Below, piece by piece: positions 1 to 5,605 of a stretch of DNA of 5,702 bases. Both the position numbers and the translations under genes were made by a program. Origin of the DNA: an uncultured Lachnospiraceae bacterium (GTDB lineage Bacteria > Bacillota > Clostridia > Lachnospirales > Lachnospiraceae); NCBI GenBank assembly GCA_902783445.1, contig CACZQX010000299.1, forward strand, positions 1-5,702, written 5' to 3'. Under the pieces are notes generated by a model, which ran no database searches, was not told the origin of the DNA, and worked only from the letters and a program-made list of their open reading frames with translations. Numbering within the stretch: position 1 is the stretch's first letter; the number at the start of each line of letters is the position of its first letter.

Positions 1-84
1 TATTTGCCCGTCTATCATTGTGGAAATAATCGTTTAATAATACCATCATTCTAATCCGTTATATTATAAGTTAAAGATCTCTAC
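1..84. other. AT-rich sequence with no recognised feature
   Basis: This stretch beyond the terminator-like hairpin shows no ORF, promoter or repeat that I can support. It probably is the flank between the S66 remnant and the next gene outside the window. Confidence 0.5.
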
Positions 85-111
85 AAATGAGAAGTTGTCT
101 CTTTCTCATTT
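85..111 (-). terminator. terminator-like hairpin after S66 remnant and kptA operon
   Basis: AAATGAGAA (85-93) and TTCTCATTT (103-111) are perfect 9-bp inverted repeats with a 9-nt loop. The structure overlaps the stop codon of the S66 remnant. The stem is AT-rich and the following U run on the minus strand is only three long (then GTAG), so termination may be weak. With A runs on the other side it could also act on plus-strand transcripts. It is the only hairpin I see downstream of kptA and the likely end of the minus-strand operon. Confidence 0.45.
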
Positions 112-204
112 AAATCTAATAACCTGAGCATTCACATCAACTACAGCTTCAACCCCAAAAGGTATGATACATCTAGGTGTAGCATTCCAACAATGTCTTA
201 TTTC
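108..204 (-). pseudogene. 3' remnant of S66-family LD-carboxypeptidase gene
   Basis: On the minus strand, the frame ending at the TGA at 108-106 reads NATPRCIIPFGVEAVVDVNA and then QVIRFK. From memory this matches the C-terminal end of Firmicute S66 (LD-carboxypeptidase/MccF-like) serine peptidases, where NxGHATPRxIIPFGVxAxVD surrounds the catalytic His. Upstream of NATPR the frame soon hits a stop (207-205). The bases next to the kptA stop, read in another frame, give D-I-V-G, as expected for N-I-G-H with a roughly 2-nt insertion. No start codon or upstream peptidase sequence is present, because kptA ends at 198. I infer a decayed fragment left when the neighbouring island replaced or interrupted a chromosomal gene. 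It could alternatively be chance similarity, but the run is long and peptide-like. The family assignment is from recall, not a search. Confidence 0.55.
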
Positions 205-743
205 TCAACCTTTTCCAAATATTTTATTGGTACTTCCTTAGTCAGCCAAACTCCATTGACAGATCTAAAATATTTATATCCATCCCTATGCATTTCTCCA
301 CTTCTAATTCTGTAAACAACTGGCTTTCCATGCCGCCTACCGACTGCAATGGCAGTATCTTCATCGCCGGAAATATGTACATATAACCTGGATTTAGGAA
401 TCAACCCCTGCTCATCAATACTTGAAACATATTTTTCTCCGGTTCCGTGATACAGAATTTCTGGCGGAACTACTTCCTCAAGCTCAACATCCACAGGAAT
501 AGAATGTCCCTGGTTGGCACGGATCAAGGTTTTATCATCATTAAAGGAATACCTTTGTTTTTCATCTTCTTCTACAATCCGCACGAGCCCTTCCATATCC
601 AAAGGATGCGTTTCACTTACTCCCTTGATCAATTCCTGAACATCCGCCCAGCCATGCTCGTCAAGCGATATGCCTATTGTTTCGGGTTTATGACGCAATA
701 TCAGCGAGATATATTTACTTGTTTCCTTTTCATCCTTTGTCAT
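198..743 (-). CDS. kptA: RNA 2'-phosphotransferase (KptA/Tpt1 family)
   Basis: This is a cytosolic NAD-dependent enzyme family that moves an internal RNA 2'-phosphate onto NAD, giving 2'-OH RNA, ADP-ribose 1'',2''-cyclic phosphate and nicotinamide. The 181-aa length is typical. The N-terminal winged-helix lobe carries ILRHKPE and LDEHGWADV (about residues 14-35), followed by KQRYSF. The C-terminal ADP-ribosyltransferase-like lobe carries LYHGT, SRLYVHIS, VGRRHGKPVVY and VNGVWLT. The catalytic tetrad known from Tpt1 (Arg-His-Arg-Arg) appears as R17, H18, R64 and R119, so the protein should be active. I chose the ATG at 743 because AGAGG lies 9 nt upstream and family members start just there; an in-frame ATG at 770 would add 9 residues inside the regulator gene. 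The start lies 1 nt after the regulator stop, so the two are probably translationally coupled. In bacteria its physiological substrate is unknown, and its place at the end of an ABC-3C operon is unusual. Confidence 0.95.
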   Translation of the reverse strand: MTKDEKETSKYISLILRHKPETIGISLDEHGWADVQELIKGVSETHPLDMEGLVRIVEEDEKQRYSFNDDKTLIRANQGHSIPVDVELEEVVPPEILYHGTGEKYVSSIDEQGLIPKSRLYVHISGDEDTAIAVGRRHGKPVVYRIRSGEMHRDGYKYFRSVNGVWLTKEVPIKYLEKVEK

Positions 744-744
744 T

Positions 745-969
745 TTAATCATCCTCTGTTTCTTCATCATCGAGAGCGAGTTCCATTATATCCTCAAGCT
801 TACAGTTCATTCCCTCGCATATTCTTACGAGCATATCCGTAGTGATATTTTCGCCTTTTCCAAGCTTTGCCACAGACGCAGAACTAAGGCCACATAACTT
901 TTTTAAATCCTGCCTATTCATGTCCCGGTCTATGAGAAGCTTAAATAGTTTTTTATATGTAATGTGCAT
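745..969 (-). CDS. Cro/C1-type (XRE) helix-turn-helix regulator
   Basis: This 74-aa protein is nearly all one Cro/C1-type DNA-binding domain of the small YozG/HTH_26 kind. Helix 1 is YKKLFKLLIDRDM, helix 2 NRQDLKKLCGL, the recognition helix SSASVAKLGKG (about residues 29-39), then NITTDMLVRICEGMNCKLEDIMEL, the conserved C-terminal part that usually forms a dimer interface. An acidic tail (LDDEETEDD) follows. The ATG overlaps the ATPase stop codon by one base (TAATG), and GGAGG sits 7 nt upstream, so it is translated with the operon. It probably represses or tunes its own operon; the repeats and dyads in 4160-4390 are candidate operators, but no binding can be shown from sequence. An antitoxin-like role toward kptA is possible but has no direct support. 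Confidence 0.88.
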   Translation of the reverse strand: MHITYKKLFKLLIDRDMNRQDLKKLCGLSSASVAKLGKGENITTDMLVRICEGMNCKLEDIMELALDDEETEDD

Positions 970-2687
970 TACTGTTCCTCCGTAGCGGTTATTGTTCCTG
1001 AATCAGTCATATTATCATTTAATTCATCGGAATCGTTTTTCTTACGGTTCCATGCCTTTCCGAACAGTTCATTGCCACCTCGGCTTAAGTGCAGCCTCTG
1101 CGCCTTTTTCAGTATTCTTCGCGCATTTGGAGTTGCCGTTTTATCGAATGCCAAAAATACCTGCTTGTCAGTTTGCTTTGTATATAACTCCAGGATTTTT
1201 TCGATTGCTTCATTTTCTATATTAGGAAGCAGTAGCGAATCATGTATAACAAACGGAAGGTGAGTTGCCTGTAAAAGCGCAAGATCCAAAAGAATCATGC
1301 CTTTATAACGCATGCCCGTTCCGCCATCATCTTCCGTAGCAAATTCATATTTATTTGCATTATCAGTATGTAATATTGGCGGTTTTATTTTTACGTCATA
1401 CAAAGTCTCATTCATCTCATCCATAAGACTATTGAGTTTTGTTTCTATATATCGCATCTCATTTACAATAGACTTGTCGAGGCTTTCCACCAGCTTTACT
1501 GTATTATCGTGAAGTTCATCCCTCTTTTTGTACGCTTCATTTGCTGCTAACAGTTCCTGCATTTCTTTTTGAAGCTCCGCATATCTTTCTAGCGTTGCTT
1601 TTGCAACATTTGGAAGCTGGCTAATCCGCAACTGTTCTTCCTCCAGCTCTTTAATCTTGCTTGTGGCCAGTGAAATCATCGCCTCAAGATTTTTCTGATT
1701 CTCACGAATTTCGCCGTTAAGAATATTCGAAATCCGATGATGAAATTCCTCAACCTGTTCCAATTTATTAACATCTATGTCCGGAAAGAAAACAAGCAGC
1801 TCCTGATAGTCTTTCTGAAATGATTTTTTTCCTTCAGACTTACTCATCTCAAGTCCCTTAAGTTGTGCCTGAAGTCTTGATCTTTGTCTTCTGAAGCCAG
1901 CAATTTTGTTGCGAATGCTACTAATCTGTTCAGCCTGCAAAGATGTAAGCTCCAAAAGTCCCTTAGAGCTCTGATCTGCCAGTTCTTCAATCTCTGCCTC
2001 TAAAACTTTGATGCGCTCAGCATTTTTTCGAAACTCCGTACCATTCTTAACATTTGGGATATACTCATATTTCTGTGCTTCCTTAAACGCCTTCTCTTCA
2101 TCCTCTGAAGCACTCTTTTGTTTTAATGCCTCCTCTATTACAGCGTATTGACCAAATAGTTTTATCAATGCAACTATCCCGTCTCTGTCCGGTTCTTCCT
2201 TATAAGATTTTAAAGGTTTATCTGTATCAATTGTTTCACGCCTGTCAACACGAATGGCCCGAGCCACACTCCCTCTCCAGGTTTGCCCCAATTCATTCAG
2301 CCCGTAACACTTGGCAAGAAACTTATGGTATTGAGAAATAGTCATTTCTCCATCTTCCAAAGGTTCATAATTCTCATTGCACCTGATAACAGTATTATAA
2401 TTCGCCGGGTCTGCAAGTCTTGTGAAATAATACAACTGACCATCAAATCCGAAGTTGAACTTAATGGTGTGCGGACCGACATTTGTTGTCTTAAAGACTT
2501 CCTTTGATTTCTTGATATAATCATCCCCGCCAAAGACGAAGTCCAAAATCATAAGAAAAGTTGATTTCCCGACCGAATTAGTTCCGGACTCATTTCCTAC
2601 AACAGCATTAAGTCCCTTTTCAAATCTTATAGGTTTGCGGACTTTCCCATTCTCAACAAACTTATCACAGCTTACCTCAAGCAACAT
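969..2687 (-). CDS. ABC-3C system Rad50/SMC-like ATPase with DUF2326
   Basis: This 572-aa protein is predicted to be the ATPase motor of an ABC-three-component system. The N-terminal half-domain opens with MLLEVSCDKF and KPIRFEKGLNAVVGN, then a Walker A loop GTNSVGKST (residues 35-43) and MILDFVFGG. Residues about 190-440 are charged, heptad-like coiled coil, as in Rad50/SMC arms, but short. The C-terminal half holds a signature-like DGGTGMRYKG (G455-G458) and a Walker B/D-loop-like segment LPFVIHDSLL (H482, D483) followed by VFLAFDKT, which fits the DUF2326 family. Dimeric ATP-gated clamping on nucleic acid is expected from relatives. I chose the ATG at 2687 because GAGG lies 9 nt upstream and family members begin there; a TTG at 2714 would add nine untypical residues. 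The gene overlaps the end of the middle component by 11 nt. I see no frameshift. Confidence 0.88.
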   Translation of the reverse strand: MLLEVSCDKFVENGKVRKPIRFEKGLNAVVGNESGTNSVGKSTFLMILDFVFGGDDYIKKSKEVFKTTNVGPHTIKFNFGFDGQLYYFTRLADPANYNTVIRCNENYEPLEDGEMTISQYHKFLAKCYGLNELGQTWRGSVARAIRVDRRETIDTDKPLKSYKEEPDRDGIVALIKLFGQYAVIEEALKQKSASEDEEKAFKEAQKYEYIPNVKNGTEFRKNAERIKVLEAEIEELADQSSKGLLELTSLQAEQISSIRNKIAGFRRQRSRLQAQLKGLEMSKSEGKKSFQKDYQELLVFFPDIDVNKLEQVEEFHHRISNILNGEIRENQKNLEAMISLATSKIKELEEEQLRISQLPNVAKATLERYAELQKEMQELLAANEAYKKRDELHDNTVKLVESLDKSIVNEMRYIETKLNSLMDEMNETLYDVKIKPPILHTDNANKYEFATEDDGGTGMRYKGMILLDLALLQATHLPFVIHDSLLLPNIENEAIEKILELYTKQTDKQVFLAFDKTATPNARRILKKAQRLHLSRGGNELFGKAWNRKKNDSDELNDNMTDSGTITATEEQ

Positions 2688-2904
2688 AATGCAACACCTC
2701 TCCCCCTGCAACAAGTTCTATCTTCCCGAGCATAAATAGGCAGTCCATAGCATCAATGAATTCAATGACGTCAAACGACTTAGTCTTAACTGCCTTATAC
2801 AACTCGTCCGGTCTCATATCGTGCTGTTTTAAAAGCGATAAAATAGCTGGGAACCTGGCAAAAGTACTGTTATTATATGATGTTACTTTACTTGGAAATC
2901 TCAT
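2677..2904 (-). CDS. ABC-3C system middle component (MC6-like)
   Basis: This small 75-aa protein starts MRFPSKVTSYNNSTFARFPA, continues with ILSLLKQHDMRPDELYKAVK and ends FDVIEFIDAMDCLFMLGKIE plus a short strand (LVAGGEVLHYV). The PSK-x-TSY start, the helical DELY..FD.IEFIDALD core and the L-G-x-I-E wing recall the small winged-helix middle components of ABC-3C systems, most like the type NCBI calls middle component 6. Middle components are thought to bridge ATPase and effector. The ATG at 2904 is preferred: GAGGAG lies 7 nt upstream and the start is 4 nt past the effector stop. An ATG at 2919 would add five residues and overlap the effector gene, with a poorer ribosome binding site. The assignment rests on length, position directly before a DUF2326 ATPase gene and motif memory. 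Confidence 0.78.
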   Translation of the reverse strand: MRFPSKVTSYNNSTFARFPAILSLLKQHDMRPDELYKAVKTKSFDVIEFIDAMDCLFMLGKIELVAGGEVLHYVA

Positions 2905-2908
2905 CCCA

Positions 2909-4132
2909 TTACTCCTCATTGTCCGTCTCTCTATTAGCTGTGATTATTTCGTATCTTTTAAAAACATCACAGTTTTGTACGAAAAAGGATACCATCACTG
3001 TTGCTGCTATTCTATGCTTATCCGTGAGTCCTTTTGCCTGTATCAGCCAATCAACAAGTGAATTGTAAATATCATTTTGATCCATTCCTGCACGCTCGTA
3101 TTTCTCATAGCAAGTCGTAACTTCAGATCGTATTATATTAAATGTCGCTCCTTCCACCCCATCTAAAAGTGAGAACTGCTTTTCTATAAAGGGATAGTAC
3201 ACAACAACATCATCTCTTATGGCTTTCTCAAGCACGATATTTCCGGGCAATATTTTATCTTTAATCTCCAATGCCTCTGTAAATGGTTGCAACTCTGTCG
3301 TCTCATCCATATTGGCAATAGCCTTAATTACGTCGACAATCTCATCATCAATATCTGATTCAATAGCTATCTGCTTCCTTTTCTGGCCACGAACGATGGC
3401 GCTCTTTAATTCCAGCAGTTTTCTATATCTCTCCACGCTAGGGTTATCAAAATAATCTTCTGCACATTTCTTACAAAGACATATTTTGTTGTCATCCATA
3501 TCAAGATCTCTTGGTGCGCCCTGAATGGCCGTGAAATCCTTGCCTAACTCGTCATCTATATTTTCCGGATAGATTTTCACAATCTGATATACATAGGAAT
3601 AATTGCCCTTAACCTTTTTCCAAAATCTTGTTCCATCTATCGGACACTGATAATTCGTTTCAGCAAGCAACATGAAGTCGCCTTCCTGAACAGAAGCCTC
3701 CGCTGGTAGATTGGTTACACTAAGCGCATACAAAACGGCATCCGTGAAAAAATCCAATATTTTTTGAGTATCATACAGCTGCTGCATCTTGCGACAGAAG
3801 CCATCGGAAACCTTTGAATCCGTTAACATGGTTTTCAAAATATCCGAACAGGTATCATCCAGTAATACAGGATTAATATTGTTTATGATAGTTTCTTTTA
3901 CCCTTTTTCTCGCGTACTCAATTACTTCTTTTTTCCCTGCACCACTTTTTATTTCCCCATGGACATCCGTTTTACGCTTCATCAGATTCGAAATCATCTT
4001 TCCGTCAACATCGACATTAACATTGGGATGACTCGCCACGGTCTGAAGGAGTACGCTTCCGGTATTTATCTGCGAATCCGCAAATGCATTCATCATAATT
4101 GTGATCAAAGCGGAAATGTTATACTCCCTCAA
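2909..4132 (-). CDS. ABC-3C system predicted effector / C-terminal-domain protein
   Basis: This 407-aa soluble protein is the first gene of the operon. The N-terminal part (about 1-150) is helical with no motif I recognise (NISALITIMMNAFADSQINT, later VISNLMKRK-type basic stretch). The middle holds a cysteine cluster: NYQCPIDG (C163), then YQIVKIYPENIDDE, then KICLCKKCAEDYF (C218, C220, C223). This spacing resembles the treble-clef core of HNH proteins and the CTDs of ABC-3C partner proteins, but the second Cys of the first knuckle is Asp and the usual D-H catalytic pair is absent (V-K instead). The C-terminal 180 residues are helical and acidic at the very end. It starts at TTG: a perfect AAAGGAGG lies 9 nt upstream and no ATG fits better. 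Role is inferred from neighbours: target recognition or effector of the ATPase. Enzymatic activity is not evident. Confidence 0.72.
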   Translation of the reverse strand: MREYNISALITIMMNAFADSQINTGSVLLQTVASHPNVNVDVDGKMISNLMKRKTDVHGEIKSGAGKKEVIEYARKRVKETIINNINPVLLDDTCSDILKTMLTDSKVSDGFCRKMQQLYDTQKILDFFTDAVLYALSVTNLPAEASVQEGDFMLLAETNYQCPIDGTRFWKKVKGNYSYVYQIVKIYPENIDDELGKDFTAIQGAPRDLDMDDNKICLCKKCAEDYFDNPSVERYRKLLELKSAIVRGQKRKQIAIESDIDDEIVDVIKAIANMDETTELQPFTEALEIKDKILPGNIVLEKAIRDDVVVYYPFIEKQFSLLDGVEGATFNIIRSEVTTCYEKYERAGMDQNDIYNSLVDWLIQAKGLTDKHRIAATVMVSFFVQNCDVFKRYEIITANRETDNEE

Positions 4133-4141
4133 TTCAGCTAA

Positions 4142-4149
4142 CCTCCTTT
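4142..4149 (-). promoter_or_regulatory. strong ribosome binding site deciding the TTG start
   Basis: The minus strand reads AAAGGAGGT, 9 nt before TTG at 4132-4130. It is a near-perfect complement to the 16S rRNA tail and is the reason for accepting a non-ATG start for the first gene of the ABC-3C operon. TTG initiation may keep its level low relative to the later genes. Confidence 0.8.
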
Positions 4150-4167
4150 CACATTTTGAAATTCTAT

Positions 4168-4196
4168 GGCAATTTCACGGCAATTCCGTGGCAATT
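4168..4196. repeat. three GGCAATT direct repeats with exact 11-bp period
   Basis: GGCAATT occurs at 4168-4174, 4179-4185 and 4190-4196, each one helical turn apart, so all three face the same side of the DNA. The middle copy is enclosed by CACGG (4176-4180) and CCGTG (4186-4190), a 5-bp GC-rich inverted repeat that could form a hairpin in the leader RNA. A partial copy (GCAATT) lies at 4342-4347. The array is 19 bp upstream of the effector ribosome binding site, in the presumed leader of the minus-strand operon. It is a candidate operator for the operon's HTH protein or another regulator; binding is inference. Confidence 0.6.
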
Positions 4197-4281
4197 ACTT
4201 ACGGCTCTTACCCACCTAAAATGAGACACATAAAGGGGAAAAATATTCTACACCTGCACCTAACATAAAGAATTTAGATTC

Positions 4282-4287
4282 ATTATA
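4282..4287 (-). promoter_or_regulatory. candidate -10 box for the ABC-3C operon
   Basis: The minus strand has a perfect TATAAT (4287-4282). At 17-bp spacing the -35 is only TCGAAT (about 4310-4305), so the promoter would be weak or activator-dependent. Transcription would start near 4275, giving a leader of roughly 140 nt that contains the GGCAATT array. A palindrome-like TTTGT-TT-ACAAA (4293-4304, plus strand) fills the spacer and could be an operator. TAGAAT (4250-4245, minus strand) is a weaker alternative -10 with no good -35. Confidence 0.4.
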
Positions 4288-4306
4288 CAACGTTTGTTTA
4301 CAAAAT

Positions 4307-4333
4307 TCGACATCATGTTCACGATTCTAAATT
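4307..4333 (+). promoter_or_regulatory. weak candidate promoter for the DUF4417 operon
   Basis: TCGACA (4307-4312) matches the -35 consensus at five of six positions, and TAAATT (4328-4333) is a poor -10 at a short 15-bp spacing. It would lie back to back with the minus-strand promoter, sharing the central TCGA. No better plus-strand promoter was found in the interval, so the true start could be elsewhere. Confidence 0.22.
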
Positions 4334-4417
4334 TTTTCGGCGCAATTGGATATTTTTTAACCTCTTTTAGAGACATTTAGAGCCAATAATTATTCAAATT
4401 CAAAGGAGGTACTTCAC

Positions 4418-5092
4418 ATGAGTACAAAAAAGAACATTATTGATGATGGTTTCAGAGCGGATTTGGTAAGAACCGCAGAATTTATCGGCGTGTTCGAAAT
4501 TCCGGCCATTAAAGCTCCCTCGGAATTCATCATACCCAAAGACACCATTCCGTTCAGTCTTCGCAGTCAGACAAAGGATTACAGCGAATTCATTGTCTTC
4601 TACGAGCATGATATCAAATTCGCTGACGTTCTTACTGCCACAGAAGATTATCTTGATGAACTGATGAATTTTCCCGGGATTGTAAGTCCGGACTGCAGCC
4701 TCTATCGTGACATGCCATTGGTATTGCAGATCGCAAACACTTATATGAACCGCGCTGTAGGTCTCTATCTCCAGTCAAAAGGAATTTACGTTATCCCGAA
4801 TGTGCGCTGGGGTGATGAGCGCACTTATACAACTTGTGTCCTTCCCGAAAAGATCGCTTTTGTGGGATTGCCAAAGCATAGCATCGTATCCATTGGCACA
4901 TATGGCTGTATTCAGAGCAGGGAGAACAAGCACTACTTCAAAGAAGGACTCCGCGCGATGATCGAAGAATTACAGCCAGAAATAGTCCTTGTATACGGCG
5001 GAATGCCTGATGAGATCTTCGATGAGTTCAAGGATAAGACTAAGTTTATTCAATACACTGATTGGATTAGCAAAAAGAAAGGAGTAAAATAA
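4418..5092 (+). CDS. DUF4417 domain-containing protein
   Basis: This 224-aa soluble protein belongs to the DUF4417 family, known from Firmicute genomes and mobile elements and of unknown function. Family-type features are the region FPGIVSPDCSLYRDMPLVLQ (residues 85-104), which places a D-x-S-like turn after a strand, then the helix IANTYMNRAVGLYLQSKGI, the strand YVIPNVRWGDERTY (124-137), a second strand VSIGTYGCIQ (157-166) and the late motif PEIVLVYGGMPDE (187-199). The layout suggests an alternating strand-helix fold. The ATG is 7 nt after a perfect AAAGGAGGT. The next gene starts directly after its stop codon, so the two are co-translated. No membrane segment or signal peptide is seen. 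The family call is from motif memory; a biochemical role cannot be given. Confidence 0.82.
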   Translation: MSTKKNIIDDGFRADLVRTAEFIGVFEIPAIKAPSEFIIPKDTIPFSLRSQTKDYSEFIVFYEHDIKFADVLTATEDYLDELMNFPGIVSPDCSLYRDMPLVLQIANTYMNRAVGLYLQSKGIYVIPNVRWGDERTYTTCVLPEKIAFVGLPKHSIVSIGTYGCIQSRENKHYFKEGLRAMIEELQPEIVLVYGGMPDEIFDEFKDKTKFIQYTDWISKKKGVK

Positions 5093-5605
5093 ATGGGAAG
5101 TGGATCAAGCGGAAACTACCATGGAACCAAGGGAGGCTCGCAGGCCTACGCCGACAGTTACCATGTTGTTGCTTCAGAAATGAATAAAGATAAAAAGGAT
5201 CCTGATATTTACGATCCCAAGACAGGATACTTTAAAAACCCCACTGCCACCAGACTTGAAGATTCCATACAGAGTGATCGTGTCTATATTGATGGCAAAA
5301 AGCAGATGGGGACAATCACTTATGTAATGGATGATAAAGGAGATATCATTATAGGCGTTCGTCAGAATCCCAATGATCCCTCCAAAAGATGCCCTCATCC
5401 CACACTTGTCGGAGGTAAGGACCCCACAGTTCAGTGCGCCGGAATGATCACTTTCAGCAAGGGCAGAATATCATCTGTCAATACCAATAGCGGACACTAC
5501 AGGCCAAACTCCGAATCGTTACCCAAAGTCACAAGCGCCTTGCAAAAGCTTTGTGATAAGCATCCGGAATGGTTTAGTCCGAATTCAGAATGGAGGAAAA
5601 AATAA
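5093..5605 (+). CDS. GSGSSG.../GHYRPN protein, toxin-domain-like, function unknown
   Basis: This 170-aa protein starts MGSGSSGNYHGTKGGSQAYA, a Gly/Ser-rich lead seen, from memory, in many Lachnospiraceae proteins. It continues with DSYHVV, GYFKNPTATRL (residues 45-55), a strand pair ITYVMDDKGDIIIGVR (75-90), then PHPTLVGGKDPTVQCAGMIT (101-120) and FSKGRISSVNTNSGHYRPNS (121-140). The GG.P.V..AG...G.I......SGHYRP pattern recurs at the ends of some polymorphic toxins and resembles part of plant IQM proteins, which suggests a shared fold; that link is recall and inference. H102 and H136 are the most noticeable candidate active residues. There is no secretion signal. It has AAAGGAG 8 nt upstream of an ATG that abuts the DUF4417 stop, and the next gene overlaps its stop by one base. 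Whether it is a toxin or a housekeeping protein of the element is open. Confidence 0.7.
   Translation: MGSGSSGNYHGTKGGSQAYADSYHVVASEMNKDKKDPDIYDPKTGYFKNPTATRLEDSIQSDRVYIDGKKQMGTITYVMDDKGDIIIGVRQNPNDPSKRCPHPTLVGGKDPTVQCAGMITFSKGRISSVNTNSGHYRPNSESLPKVTSALQKLCDKHPEWFSPNSEWRKK

Larger units (their letters stand above)
4271..4382. repeat. TTTAGA motifs, two as a symmetric pair, two in tandem
   Basis: AATTTAGA (4271-4278) and TCTAAATT (4326-4333) are perfect inverted copies centred at about 4302, flanking the divergent promoter candidates. TTTAGAG recurs at 4366-4372 and 4376-4382, 10 bp apart, in the leader of the DUF4417 gene. In AT-rich DNA some of this is expected by chance, but the placement suits binding sites for a regulator of both operons. 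Confidence 0.35.
4133..4417. other. divergent intergenic control region
   Basis: This 285-bp gap separates the minus-strand ABC-3C operon from the plus-strand DUF4417 operon and holds the start signals of both. It contains the GGCAATT array, the TTTAGA motifs, the promoter candidates and a ribosome binding site at each end (4142-4149 minus, AAAGGAGGT at 4402-4410 plus). I see no convincing small ORF, tRNA or terminator in it. Confidence 0.7.

Noticed and set aside
744..770. Upstream ATG codons for kptA at 770, 767 and 752
   Set aside because: They lie inside the HTH gene, the AGAGG site falls inside the extension, and family members start near MTKDEKETS.
447..842. Plus-strand ORF of 131 codons opposite kptA and the HTH gene
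   Set aside because: It lies antisense to two well-supported genes, has low-complexity Phe/His/Arg-rich composition and no recognisable domain or ribosome binding site.
745..969. HTH plus KptA as a toxin-antitoxin pair
   Set aside because: The order and coupling would allow it, but KptA is a known non-toxic enzyme family with intact catalysis and both genes are embedded in a longer operon; kept only as an alternative.
2342..2533. Minus-strand 63-codon ORF inside the ATPase gene
   Set aside because: It is an out-of-frame shadow within the conserved N-terminal part of the ATPase.
2688..2714. TTG start for the DUF2326 ATPase adding nine residues
   Set aside because: The ATG at 2687 has GAGG 9 nt upstream and gives the usual family start MLLEVSCDKF; the extension looks untypical and covers the ribosome binding site.
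4165..4200. GGCAATT repeats as a small CRISPR array
   Set aside because: The unit is 7 bp with 4-bp gaps and only three copies; no spacers or cas genes are present.
4133..4417. Riboswitch or tRNA in the intergenic region
   Set aside because: Only short AT-rich dyads and one 5-bp GC hairpin are present; no multi-stem conserved structure or tRNA arms can be made out.
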